Part shown: piece by piece, positions 9,530 to 18,008 of the stretch
Layout of the letters: each line of letters starts with the position of its first letter
How positions within the stretch are numbered: position 1 is the stretch's first letter
Assembly (NCBI RefSeq): GCF_029814175.1
Contig: NZ_CP122312.1
Coordinates: 2,046,001-2,110,000 of the forward strand
DNA from: Halospeciosus flavus
Lineage (GTDB): Archaea > Halobacteriota > Halobacteria > Halobacteriales > Halobacteriaceae
DNA: 64,000 bases
Reading direction: 5' to 3'
Program-made: the position numbers and the translations under genes
Notes under the pieces: generated by a model
Seen by the model: only the letters and a program-made list of their open reading frames with translations
The model's database searches: none
What the model was told of the DNA's origin: nothing

Positions 9530-10012
9530 GAGCTGTCGGGTCGGATATCTGTCTTCGAAGAAACCAAACGCTGTTCTACAGACGGAGCAGGGCGAGTGCC
9601 TCGGGATCGTCCGGAAATCGAAGATTTCCGTGATGACGAGAGACTTCGTCTCTCGAACCACTTGACCCCGAGGGTGAAGCCCGTCGAAGAATTCATCAAA
9701 CCACGTTACGTAGCAAGATGCAACGGCCAGAACACAACCCTCAAAGTATGGCGTTGAAGACCTCAATGCCTTCGCTGGTCGTTCGGGAGTATGGAAATGC
9801 GGCTCCTCTCAAAACCCGCTACGGCGGTGAGACGGGAGTTGTCGGGGGCTGGTGGAGGCCCCGACCCTCACGGACACAGCGAGTGTTCGGGTGTTAATTC
9901 CAGCCGACCGCGCAAGCGGAAGGTCGAGGGGAATTAAATTCGCCTGTGGGCGCGGTGCGACCCAAAACGGTGAAGCCTCGGGGCTTGTCCCCAAGGTACT
10001 TCACGTCAGTGT
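9530..10012 (+). other. Hairpin-rich remnant, probably from an IS200/IS605-type element
   Basis: No coherent gene. Two perfect 7-bp hairpins lie at 9613-9629 (GGAAATC/GATTTCC) and 9638-9654 (GAGAGAC/GTCTCTC). A longer imperfect hairpin at 9970-10004 pairs GTGAAG with CTTCAC around CTCGGGG/CCCCAAG. This arrangement resembles the 3' structured RNA and right end of IS1341-type elements. The assignment is inferred from shape, not from a match. Confidence 0.4.
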
Positions 10013-10027
10013 CGAATTGGCTACCAT

Positions 10028-10429
10028 ATGTCTTGGAAGGAAACTCTCGCTACTGCCTGTCGCGAGCGTGCGGGGGACGCGTTGCTCGGAATCGGCTACT
10101 ACGAAGAGGGGGACTACGAGGTACTGTACCTGCAGGAGGGGTACGAGGACGTCTACACGGCCGAACGCGTCCACGATATCGCGAGGGACGCCTACCTGGA
10201 GAACCTCTCCGAGGAGTTCCAGGAGTCGCTGTACCACGAATTTGGCTGTATCCGGGCGACGATTCGGCTGTTCGAGGGCGGAATCGTCGTCCACGCCAGA
10301 CTCACCGACCAGCGCGGACTTGTCTTCGGCGTCGCCGACTCCTCACTCAACATTGTCGAGGAACTCCTCGACGCGACGGACGAACAGATTCCCGACGGGG
10401 ATATCGGAGCCGAGTTGCCTCAGTCGTAG
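10028..10429 (+). CDS. DUF7522-like haloarchaeal protein
   Basis: A 133-residue acidic protein of unknown function. It shares layout with the 137-aa protein at 27065: an N-terminal helix ending in a short beta hairpin with VLYLQEGYEDVYTAER, a helix EEFQESLYHEFG, then a strand with VVHARLTDQRGLVFGV. DUF assignment is from memory. The last 10 bp overlap the convergent GcvT-like gene, so transcription of the two may interfere. No membrane segment. Confidence 0.75.
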   Translation: MSWKETLATACRERAGDALLGIGYYEEGDYEVLYLQEGYEDVYTAERVHDIARDAYLENLSEEFQESLYHEFGCIRATIRLFEGGIVVHARLTDQRGLVFGVADSSLNIVEELLDATDEQIPDGDIGAELPQS

Positions 10430-11508
10430 CGCGGTAGCCGGTCGGACTCATCGCTCCCCTCGACGAACGGGAGTGGCTCGACATGTGCGTCGACCTCCTC
10501 GCCATCGACACGGACTGTGAGGTCGGCTTCGTCGTCCAATCCGTAGTCGACCAGCGCGAGCGCGATCGGTTCTTCACGCATCTCGCTTTCGCCGGCGCGG
10601 GTAACCTCGCCCACGGAGGCGTCGCCGTCGAAGACGGCTGCACCGGATTCGGGGACCGCGTCGGCCACGAGCCCCACGAGTTGTCGCGAGGGTCGACCCT
10701 GGTTCTCGACGCGCGAGACGACCTCCTGGCCGACGTAACACCCCTTCTCGAAGTCGAGAGCGTTCCGCAGGCCGAGAACGTTCGGAACCACACCTTCGAG
10801 TTCGGACTCGAAGAGCGGCGTCCCCGCCTCCAGCGTGAGAGCCTCCCAGACGTCTCGACCGAAGGGGACGGCGTTCAGTCCGTTCGTGATGAGGGTGCCG
10901 AACACGTCTTCGGCGACGTCGGCGGCACAGACGACGATGAATCCCTCCTCGCCGGTGAGGCCGTCGTCGCGGAGGACGGTCACACCGTGGTCGCCCATCC
11001 GCCCGCGAACGAAGGAGAGGTGTGCCTCGGGGCTGCTCCCACCGTTGAAGACAGAGGCGATCTTCTCGGTCGCCTTCGGGCCGTAGACGCCGAAGACGCC
11101 GAACGCGTCGCTCGCGTCCGAGAGTTCGACGTCCTGGATGAAGACGTTCTCTTCCCATTCCTCGTGGAGGTCCTCGACCTTCGATGGCGGCGTGAAGACG
11201 AGCAGTTTCTCGCCCGCGTTCAGCACGTAGAGGTCCGTCCGGATTCCCCCTTGTGGGTCGAGGAGGAGGGCGTAACAGCCCTCGCCGTCCTCGGCGGGGA
11301 CCTCGTTGGTGATCGCGTTGTCGACGAAGTCGAGGCGGTCGTCGCCCTCGACGACAAGGATGCCGTAGGCGTGTTCGGTGGCACCGACGACGTTTCGAAC
11401 CGCGCGGTGGGTTCGCGCCGACCGGCCGTACTCGAGTGGGAGCGTCCGTCCACCGATGTCGCCGAACGTCGCTCCGTAGTCTTCGTGAAACTCCCTGACG
11501 ACAGTCAT
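10420..11508 (-). CDS. Folate-binding GcvT/YgfZ-like aminomethyltransferase-family protein
   Basis: A 362-residue protein of the glycine-cleavage T/YgfZ superfamily. Hallmarks are RTLPLEYG near the N-terminus, EALTLEAGTPLF in the middle and the YgfZ-type signature KGCYVGQEVVSR, whose cysteine is typical of Fe-S cluster assembly factors. The start MTVVREFHEDYG at 11508 was chosen because it matches where the family begins. A longer frame upstream is Arg/Ser-rich and not protein-like. Glycine-cleavage neighbours are absent, which favours a YgfZ-like role. Confidence 0.85.
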   Translation of the reverse strand: MTVVREFHEDYGATFGDIGGRTLPLEYGRSARTHRAVRNVVGATEHAYGILVVEGDDRLDFVDNAITNEVPAEDGEGCYALLLDPQGGIRTDLYVLNAGEKLLVFTPPSKVEDLHEEWEENVFIQDVELSDASDAFGVFGVYGPKATEKIASVFNGGSSPEAHLSFVRGRMGDHGVTVLRDDGLTGEEGFIVVCAADVAEDVFGTLITNGLNAVPFGRDVWEALTLEAGTPLFESELEGVVPNVLGLRNALDFEKGCYVGQEVVSRVENQGRPSRQLVGLVADAVPESGAAVFDGDASVGEVTRAGESEMREEPIALALVDYGLDDEADLTVRVDGEEVDAHVEPLPFVEGSDESDRLPRYD

Positions 11509-11545
11509 ACTCCAGCGTCGGCGCGCGGCGAGGATAAGTCCGTCC

Positions 11546-11842
11546 CTAGAGGCCGACTCGGTCGCGAATCCAGTCGACGAACGACTGCTCTTTCGTGGTC
11601 GGCTCGCCCTCTTCGGGTCGTGCCCGCTCGGTCGCCGTGATGACCGTCGGGTCCTGGGAGGTGTCGGCCGAGACGAGGTCGTCCTCCTTGAGCGAGGCGA
11701 GGGCGGTCTCCAGCTCGTCGATGTCGGCATCGACGTGCGAGCGGAGCTCGAAGACCGTCATCCCCTCTTCGCGGTCGACGAGCGCGTCCAGGACCGCGAC
11801 CTCGGTGTCCGGGCGCTCGCGAAGCTCGCGATTTGCCTGCAT
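11546..11842 (-). CDS. Small haloarchaeal winged-helix-like protein (DUF6432-like)
   Basis: A 98-residue acidic protein read from MQANRELRERPD. The central segment AVLDALVDREEGMTVFELRSH followed by ALASLKEDDLV has the helix-turn-helix rhythm of a small winged-helix domain. The DUF6432 label is from memory. It lies 37 bp upstream of the GcvT-like gene on the same strand, so cotranscription is likely. DNA binding is plausible but not shown. Confidence 0.72.
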   Translation of the reverse strand: MQANRELRERPDTEVAVLDALVDREEGMTVFELRSHVDADIDELETALASLKEDDLVSADTSQDPTVITATERARPEEGEPTTKEQSFVDWIRDRVGL

Positions 11843-11933
11843 GAATGGAGGTGACGACTGCTGGGAACTTATCGGTATCCCCCGCACTGGAAAGGGAGTC
11901 TACGACGGTGAGGGCGCTGTTTGCACCAGAGGC

Positions 11934-12539
11934 CTACTTTGCGACGCCGTGCGTTCGCCGGGTCTCGTCGTCGGGTCGGTACATCGGCGTCGAGAGATTC
12001 GCGAACAGTGCGACGGTATCCTGTCTGTCGAAGGTAGCGAGGAGGTCGTCGAGAGCCGTCTCGACCGTCTCGATCTCGTGTTGGAGCTCTTCGTACTCCG
12101 CGGACGCGGCCAGGGTCTCGTCCGACAGGCGTTTTTCGAGTGCCGTCCGCTCCCGGACGAGCGTGTGGTACTCCCGAACTCGCTCGTCGTAGCGACGGCG
12201 CCTGCACAATCGGTCGATGGTCGCGGACAGCACCGCCCGCGTTACCGGACGCTCCAGACACTCGTCGAACCCCGCCCGCACGACGTCGAATTCCGGCTCG
12301 ACGTCCGCGAGGAGCGCGACACGACACCTGTATCCCTCACGTCGGAGTCGTTCGAGGACCGCCCGGCCGGTGCCGTCCGGCAGTCGTCGCTCGAGGAGCG
12401 CGGCGTCGACTTCGTCGTCGAGTGTCGCGAGCGCGCGCTCACCGGTCGAGGCGACTCTCACCGTGTGTGCGTCGGCGAGCCATCCCCTGTACCGGTCGGA
12501 CAGCGGTCCCTCGTCCGCGATCAGCAAAATTGTAGCCAT
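11934..12539 (-). CDS. HalX-domain response-regulator-like protein with altered phosphosite
   Basis: A 201-residue receiver-plus-HalX protein. The receiver domain spans residues 2-120. The usual phospho-accepting aspartate is replaced by glutamate (E50 in AALLERRLPDG). The N-terminal acidic cluster is reduced to ADEG, and the conserved lysine region reads LERPV. HalX is the haloarchaeal helical output domain (about 135-185, coiled-coil-like YEELQHEIETVETALDDLL). Glutamate could mimic phosphorylation. No histidine kinase is adjacent. Confidence 0.82.
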   Translation of the reverse strand: MATILLIADEGPLSDRYRGWLADAHTVRVASTGERALATLDDEVDAALLERRLPDGTGRAVLERLRREGYRCRVALLADVEPEFDVVRAGFDECLERPVTRAVLSATIDRLCRRRRYDERVREYHTLVRERTALEKRLSDETLAASAEYEELQHEIETVETALDDLLATFDRQDTVALFANLSTPMYRPDDETRRTHGVAK

Positions 12540-12642
12540 CTTCCTTCGTCCCCCTCGGACGAGTTGAGAATCGGATATCAGAGTACAAAAGTACGGTCGT
12601 CGTTTCGAGAAGTGACCCGCACTGGGACAGTCGGACTGGCGT

Positions 12643-14076
12643 TCAGTTCTCGACCGTCAAGACTTCCGAACGAACCCGTCGAAGCACCTCGGGCACCGCA
12701 CGGGCGAGGTGGAGCGCGAGCCCGAAGGCTGCGTCGACGCTGACGACATCCGACTGGTCGAGTTCGCCGACGTGTTCGCGCTCGCGTTCGGTAACCTGCT
12801 GGAAGGTGTAGGACTGCTCGTCGATCACGTCCCACGCGGGAGACGTCAGTACCGTCGCGAGCAACGAGGGATCGAGTGAACTCACTCGGTCGAGCGCCTC
12901 GACCGCGGCGTCGCGGTGCCGTTCGATCACCGCGACCGAGTCGGGCATACCGTACTTTCCCGCACGGATCGCGTCGACGACCGTCGACAACGCGACGATG
13001 CCGACCAGCGCCTGGGCGGAGAGGATGGCAGCTCGCGCGTCGTTCCCGCGATTGCGAGCCCGCTCGGCGTCATCGATACGCCACCCTGCAGTACGCCGTG
13101 CCTCGACGAACAGCTCTTCTGCCGGCAATCCTTCGACGTCGCGCTCGAAGTCCGAGGGCCGTGCGTCGTCGGCGAGGTAGGGGGCGACCTGCTGGCGACT
13201 CACCGCGACGAGTTCGTCGAGTCGCTGTGCCAGAATCGGGAGGTTCGCGCGGTAGCTCGAGAGCGTCGACGAAACCGAGTTCCGGTAGGCGTCGTGGAGG
13301 CCCGTGAGGTCGTCGAGTTCGGACCGTGCTCGTTCGAGGTCGCGGACGAGACTTCCCATCCGGAAGACCGCGGCCGTCGGGGCGTCCGGAGCACGACGGT
13401 GTGGGGTGAGCGAGCGTCGACACGAGGTCCGGAGGTCCTCGAAGCGGCGATTCACCGCGAGTGCCGACACGACGTCCGTCCCGGGGTAGTCCCACGCTCG
13501 CTCGAAGTCCACGAGGTCGTGACGAATCTCCTCGCGACGGGACGCAAGCGTCGTCGCGTCGACGTCACCGGTCGCCGCGTGGTAGGCACCCCACACCTCC
13601 GCGATATCCATCCGGACGTAACTCCAGTGGTCGAGGCGTTCGAGTGGTGTCGTCTCTCCCTCGTCGGGACCCTCCCGGAGGAGTTGGGCGGCATCCTTCC
13701 GGTTGCGTCTGAGTCGCTTCGTGATCATCCCATTCGGGAACGAGAGATCGGCGGGCACCTCCTCGAGGAGAGTTCGAGCGCGTTGTCGGTGGTGGGCGGC
13801 CAGTTGGTCCGGGACGGGACCGGGATACACCGACGGGCGGGCGGGGAGTGACGTGACGAGTGAGGTGGGTAGCGTCTTCGGATCGAACCCGAGTCGTGGC
13901 TCCTCGTCGCCGACGATCGGGAGCGACGAACAGCCCGCCAGAGCCGCCGTCGTGAGTGCAGCACCGCCCGCGAGAAGGCCACGGCGGGTCGTCGGAGCAT
14001 CGGGTTCGTGGACAGGGTCAGGATCGGGAGCGGAGTCTGGGTCGACCTCCCCAGCCGAACGAGACGCATCACGCAT
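12643..14076 (-). CDS. Tat-exported lipoprotein of unknown function
   Basis: A 477-residue exported protein. A twin arginine (31-32) precedes a hydrophobic stretch and a lipobox ending ALAGC (C49), so it is a Tat-dependent lipoprotein on the outer membrane face. An acidic, proline-rich N-terminus precedes the signal. The mature part is almost wholly alpha-helical with many Arg/Asp/Glu heptads, suggesting a helical bundle. No enzyme motif is seen. Its start overlaps the end of the next lipoprotein gene by 8 bp, giving a translationally coupled pair. Confidence 0.75.
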   Translation of the reverse strand: MRDASRSAGEVDPDSAPDPDPVHEPDAPTTRRGLLAGGAALTTAALAGCSSLPIVGDEEPRLGFDPKTLPTSLVTSLPARPSVYPGPVPDQLAAHHRQRARTLLEEVPADLSFPNGMITKRLRRNRKDAAQLLREGPDEGETTPLERLDHWSYVRMDIAEVWGAYHAATGDVDATTLASRREEIRHDLVDFERAWDYPGTDVVSALAVNRRFEDLRTSCRRSLTPHRRAPDAPTAAVFRMGSLVRDLERARSELDDLTGLHDAYRNSVSSTLSSYRANLPILAQRLDELVAVSRQQVAPYLADDARPSDFERDVEGLPAEELFVEARRTAGWRIDDAERARNRGNDARAAILSAQALVGIVALSTVVDAIRAGKYGMPDSVAVIERHRDAAVEALDRVSSLDPSLLATVLTSPAWDVIDEQSYTFQQVTEREREHVGELDQSDVVSVDAAFGLALHLARAVPEVLRRVRSEVLTVEN

Positions 14077-14710
14077 CGTCGCCCACCTCCGTCGTCTCGT
14101 TCTCGTTCTCGTTCTCGTTCGAGGGTGTGACCGGATACGGCCGCTCGCGGCAGGTCCGACTCCACGACGAGCCGCGGCTGTTGAACTCGTCGCCGGCGAA
14201 GGGCAGGCGGATGGCGATTCCGACCGTGTCCTGAACCTCGGCCGCGCAGGCGACGTCGGCCGGCCGCGGCTCGTAGCAGTAGGACGTGGTGTAGCCGTCC
14301 AGTCCGCGGGCGACGCTCAACAGCCGGAGCGTGTAGCACTCGGGTATCCCGGTCGTCCGAAGCGAGACGGACTGCGTCTCGAAGTCGGTCACCTCGACGA
14401 ACTGCCGGAGGTCGGCGGCCGCCTCGCTGTCCGGGGCGAAGTGTACCTTCGAGACCTCGTCGGCCGACGTGAGGTACTCCTGGTCTCGTCGCGCCCGCCG
14501 AGAATTGGTCGGACGCTCGCCGGTCCAGAAGATCGCGTCGCCGTCCTGGTCGCGGACCGTCCGCGACGTGTAGTCGGTGACGGGCGTGCGTCGGTTCCGG
14601 CTGGGAGTCGATTCCTGGGAGAAGCCACTCTCGCTGCTACACCCAGCGAGTGCGGCCGTCGCACCAGTCGCCAGCGCGTGGAGGGCGCGGCGTCGGGACC
14701 AATCGGGCAT
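14069..14710 (-). CDS. Tat-exported small lipoprotein of unknown function
   Basis: A 213-residue protein read from MPDWSRRRALHALATG. The start at 14710 places the twin arginine directly before a hydrophobic stretch and lipobox LAGC (C24). Four further cysteines could form disulfides outside the cell. The C-terminus is a low-complexity Asn-Glu repeat (NENENENE) encoded by TTCTCG-type tandem repeats, prone to slippage. It is first in a two-gene operon with the larger helical lipoprotein, and its promoter region touches the replication origin. Confidence 0.72.
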   Translation of the reverse strand: MPDWSRRRALHALATGATAALAGCSSESGFSQESTPSRNRRTPVTDYTSRTVRDQDGDAIFWTGERPTNSRRARRDQEYLTSADEVSKVHFAPDSEAAADLRQFVEVTDFETQSVSLRTTGIPECYTLRLLSVARGLDGYTTSYCYEPRPADVACAAEVQDTVGIAIRLPFAGDEFNSRGSSWSRTCRERPYPVTPSNENENENETTEVGDDA

Positions 14711-14790
14711 CGTGTGAACGTGTTGCAGAGAGTAGCAAAGAGATTGCGCTGATACGCCAGGAGAAACGGCCTTTTTCGACAGGCCTTCGC

Positions 14791-14820
14791 CACACCCCCA
14801 CCCCGGTCTTTCCGCATAAT
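14791..14820 (+). repeat. ORB-like origin box 1
   Basis: A C-rich tract followed by GGTCTTTCCGCATAAT, left of orc1/cdc6. Its 30 bp match box 3 at 15008 exactly. Confidence 0.75.
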
Positions 14821-14850
14821 TCACAGAGGGGAGGGTCAAGTACTACTGAG

Positions 14851-14906
14851 ACACACCCGACAACGAGTGAAGACGACGACAGACACACCCGATACCGAGT
14901 GAAGAC
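14851..14906 (+). repeat. Second origin repeat family, left pair
   Basis: Two copies of ACACACCCGAYAMCGAGTG-AAGAC, at 14851-14874 and 14883-14906, lie between ORB boxes 1 and 2. The same motif recurs five times right of orc1/cdc6. Confidence 0.7.
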
Positions 14907-14931
14907 AACCTCAATGAGAGTGGTGTCAGGG

Positions 14932-14962
14932 TCGCCCCCTCCCCCCGGTCTTTCCGCATAAT
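14932..14962 (+). repeat. ORB-like origin box 2
   Basis: A C-rich tract followed by GGTCTTTCCGCATAAT, in the same orientation as boxes 1 and 3. Confidence 0.72.
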
Positions 14963-15007
14963 CTCACGATAAGGTGTGATGGTGAGGTCAATGAATGCAA
15001 ATTGTAG

Positions 15008-15037
15008 CACACCCCCACCCCGGTCTTTCCGCATAAT
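15008..15037 (+). repeat. ORB-like origin box 3
   Basis: Identical to box 1 over 30 bp. It lies 27 bp beyond the stop codon of orc1/cdc6. Confidence 0.75.
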
Positions 15038-15063
15038 CGCATTGAATCTAGATAGCTGATTTG

Positions 15064-16281
15064 CTATCGAGACTGATTCTTGCTCGCCCGCGAAAGTTGG
15101 TCAGCAATCCCAACCTCTTGGAATCGACTGTCTTCGGACAAGACATCGATTGTCATTTCAAGCGTTGTATTCAGGCGGAAAACGTAGTAGTCACCACCCT
15201 GCAATCCGCTCTGCCGACGCTCTGACTCGACGAATCCCTGCATCGCTAAATCCTGGAGATGATTTCGAACACTTCGTTGTTGGAGAGGGTTCAAATCGAT
15301 CTGTGAGCATAACCCGGTATATTGCTCGTAGATGTGCTTCGTTCGACTCGGCGTTTCCCCTTTCGCCTCCAAGAGGGTAACTGCCGCAAGGACAACTTGG
15401 TCTTGCGGCGTAACATTTCGAATTCCCTCGACAATGCGTTCCCTCTCTAGTGTTGAATGAGCAGATTCAACATGCGTTTCCGTAACCTCATCATCTCCCT
15501 CAGTGAGTGCTGTCTCACCGGCTTCGTAGAGCAGGCGGATCGCCTGTCGTGCAGACCCCTTCTCTTGAGCAGCATAGGCTGCTGCAAGAGCGATCGCCGC
15601 CTCAGTAACGACCCCATCCTGAAACGCAATCTCAACGCGTCGCCCAAGTATTGAGCGGAGTTGGGTGGCGTTGTAGGGAGTGAATTCAACCTCTTTCTCA
15701 CAGAGAGTTCCCTTGACTTTCGGGGAAAGGTTCGAGACGTAATTGAAGTCATTCGAGATACCGATAACGCTTACGCGGGCGTCAGTCAGTTTCTCAGTTG
15801 ATCGTGCACGTGGAAGTGCGTAGAGAAGATCATCACTTTGTCCGAGATTATCAATCTCGTCAAGTACAATGATAATGGATCCGCCGATCGAGTCAAGCTC
15901 TGCGTAGAGTTTATCGAAGACTGTCTGCTGGTCGTGGCCATTCGGATTCTTCCCAGATAGCTTCTCGACCAGTTTTGTCGCACACCCATACGAGCTCGTG
16001 ATGTTGTTACAGGAGAGCCAGATTACTTCGAGATCTATCTCGCCAGTGTCTGTTGCCCATTCTTCCAACTGAGTGGTTTTGTGTTTCACTGCAACTGTTT
16101 TTCCTTGCCCAGTTTTGCCATAGAGGAAGAGGTTGTGTGCAGTTGTTCCACGAGAGGCAGGAGCGAGAGCGTTATGTATCGCTTCCAGCTCGTCATCACG
16201 CTCCGGCAGTTCCGTCGGTGTCCAATCCTCTCGAAGCGCATCCTCATTCGCGAAGATTCCAGAATCACCGAAAGATTGCAT
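15064..16281 (-). CDS. Orc1/Cdc6 replication initiator
   Basis: Origin-binding AAA+ initiator of 405 residues. Read from MQSFGDSGIFANEDALR at 16281, which matches the family N-terminus; the longer frame upstream overlaps origin DNA. Walker A GKTGQGKT is at 55-62 and Walker B IIIVLDEIDN at about 136-145. Sensor 2 and the helical lid include EKGSARQAIRLLYEAGE. The C-terminal winged helix (about 300-390) binds ORB boxes. It is flanked by G-rich boxes on both sides, the usual cognate initiator-origin arrangement. The gene is relatively AT-rich. Confidence 0.95.
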   Translation of the reverse strand: MQSFGDSGIFANEDALREDWTPTELPERDDELEAIHNALAPASRGTTAHNLFLYGKTGQGKTVAVKHKTTQLEEWATDTGEIDLEVIWLSCNNITSSYGCATKLVEKLSGKNPNGHDQQTVFDKLYAELDSIGGSIIIVLDEIDNLGQSDDLLYALPRARSTEKLTDARVSVIGISNDFNYVSNLSPKVKGTLCEKEVEFTPYNATQLRSILGRRVEIAFQDGVVTEAAIALAAAYAAQEKGSARQAIRLLYEAGETALTEGDDEVTETHVESAHSTLERERIVEGIRNVTPQDQVVLAAVTLLEAKGETPSRTKHIYEQYTGLCSQIDLNPLQQRSVRNHLQDLAMQGFVESERRQSGLQGGDYYVFRLNTTLEMTIDVLSEDSRFQEVGIADQLSRASKNQSR

Positions 16282-16497
16282 TGAGTCACCAAAACAATAG
16301 ACTGCGAGAGTAATAAAACCACCCCATCCGCATTTTCCCGATAATCTGGGGGAGAGAAGTGAATAGATGAGCAGATGGTTTTTGGAGCGTTCAGGATATA
16401 TGAGAGATTCTCTTCGAGTATTTTCCGGAAATACCGGGGCCACTACGTCTCATGGAGAGGAAGTGCATCCGCTTTGCTACCGGGCTTTCTCAGACGA

Positions 16498-16527
16498 TTA
16501 TGCGGAAGCCCCCGGGTGGGGGCGTAT
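16498..16527 (-). repeat. ORB-like origin box 5, inverted
   Basis: ATTATGCGGAAGCCCCCGGG then a G tract. It is the reverse orientation of boxes 1-3, upstream of orc1/cdc6. Confidence 0.68.
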
Positions 16528-16600
16528 GGAGCTCCGACGAAGTGTGGCTCTCGATCTAGTATTTTCCTTGCCTTCCTCCGATTTACGTAGAGAAATTGAG

Positions 16601-16917
16601 GCACACTCTACACCGAGTGAAGTAGCCACGGTATCTGGAGGTTCTTCACTCGGTGTGGGGTGTGTCTGCCCAAGCAGTTTCACTCGGTATCAAGTGTGTC
16701 AGTAGACGTCTTAGTCGTGAGCCAAAGGAAAGCAGTCACCCCCTCTACAGTGAGATTATGCGGAAGCACCGGGGTGGGGGTGTACCGATCTCGTCGTCCA
16801 GACACACCCCACACCGAGTGAAGACTGACTCTGTGGTGAAAGTGACATCCGCGACAGAGCCCCTGAGAATACGGATAATCTCGGTACTTCACTCGTTACC
16901 TGGTGTGTGGGTGTCTC
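16601..16917. repeat. Second origin repeat family, right cluster
   Basis: Five copies: CACTCTACACCGAGTGAAG at 16601-16625, inverted CTTCACTCGGTGTGGGGTGT at 16644-16667, inverted TTTCACTCGGTATCAAGTGT at 16678-16700, ACACACCCCACACCGAGTGA at 16802-16825, and an inverted, spaced copy at 16888-16917. Copies occur in both orientations. The core ACCGAGTGAAG is shared with the left pair. Confidence 0.68.
16755..16784 (-). repeat. ORB-like origin box 6, inverted
   Basis: ATTATGCGGAAGCACCGGGG followed by TGGGGGTGTA. It is a near-perfect inverted copy of boxes 1 and 3. Confidence 0.75.
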
Positions 16918-18003
16918 GGTTTCCACCAAGATCGGCGTCGATCTGGGGACTGCAAGAACCCCTACATTCTGCTCGTACCAGGGATACGGTCGCGGCGCCG
17001 CGTCCCTGCAGGGCGTCCCGGAAGCAATCTCGGCGCCGAGAATCCCCGCTCGACAGAGACTGCGGATGCACAGCGACCAAAACGGACACAGCGTGGCGAA
17101 GAGACAATATCCAGCGATCTCCGTCGTTGAACCACGATGTACAGCGAAGCAATTGCTCCGCAAGTTGGGCCCACAATCATGCTCGTTTCACCATCCGGGG
17201 CCATCCATTGAGTCAGTAGCCAGGGAATCACCTTCTGCTGAAACGCCCCTCGAACCAGACATCGGTCGCGTCCGGACTGGTCGGGGGCGTTTTCGCGACG
17301 TCGAGACCCACCCGAGTCGTGACTCGAGGTCGACTGCGACATCGAGATCGGCATTGGTTGGCCCCATCGATGCACAGCGAGAAACCCGCAGAGAACTCCG
17401 CTCTGTTGGGTGTCCGGACAATGCGTTTCTGAGACGTCCCGATTCGCCGAACATCGCTCGCGACGCCGACGAGCGATTCTGGGGTTTGAGCTGGTTTTCT
17501 CGGCTGGTTACGCCAGTATCGCCGAATGCACAGCCACCGCTGCACAACCGCCAAACTCGCTGTACATGCTCTCCTTGCGGTCGGCTGGGCTGGCTGTACA
17601 TGCCCACTCGCTCCCCTAGAACGCCCGAGCCATGCTCTCGTTGCCACTCGACCTCTGAATCCGGCTGTGCATCGGTTCGCCGCGGCGGTCCGCACGTCCG
17701 AGAGGTCGAACTCGGGTGCGTGGTCCGTGTGACGCTTCCGGTCGACGTCGACACCAACGCCAGCGTGAGCGACGCGACCGCCCGACCGACCCGTCTACTC
17801 GACTCGACTTGGCCACGACTCGACTCGACGTCGAGGAAACACGCCGGGCCGTCATGGACACACTCGGGGGCACGTGATGCGGCATCTGCAGGCGCCCCTC
17901 CTCATCTTGGTTATGGACACACCCACACTCTCGGGGCCACACTCACGCCTCACGCCCGAATCGGACTCAATAGAGCGACGAACTCGTGGGGATATCGCTA
18001 CCT
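16918..18003. other. Non-coding region with scattered ATGCACAGC sites
   Basis: About 1.1 kb without a protein-like frame. The long open frames here are Arg/Ser/Pro-rich, unlike haloarchaeal proteins. Motif ATGYACAGC occurs at about 17065, 17137, 17369 and 17524, with inverted forms (CTGTACAT, CTGTGCAT) at about 17560, 17596 and 17663. The region joins the origin to the ISH3 insertion and continues on the other side of that element. Confidence 0.5.
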
Positions 18004-18008
18004 AGTTT

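Larger units (their letters stand above)
14791..16917. other. Replication origin built around orc1/cdc6
   Basis: The origin comprises the initiator gene, three ORB-like boxes on its 3' side (plus orientation), two good boxes on its 5' side (minus orientation) and seven copies of a second motif, two left and five right. An AT-rich stretch at 16282-16440, which contains a degenerate box near 16318-16345, is the best candidate for DNA unwinding. Whether this origin is chromosomal or from an integrated replicon cannot be told. Backbone genes on the left argue for a chromosomal position. Confidence 0.8.

Noticed and set aside
11595..12743. 382-codon plus-strand frame
   Set aside because: It lies opposite the HalX and DUF6432-like genes and has no recognisable fold.
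13703..14752. 349-codon plus-strand frame
   Set aside because: It lies opposite the two lipoprotein genes, whose Tat signals are unmistakable.
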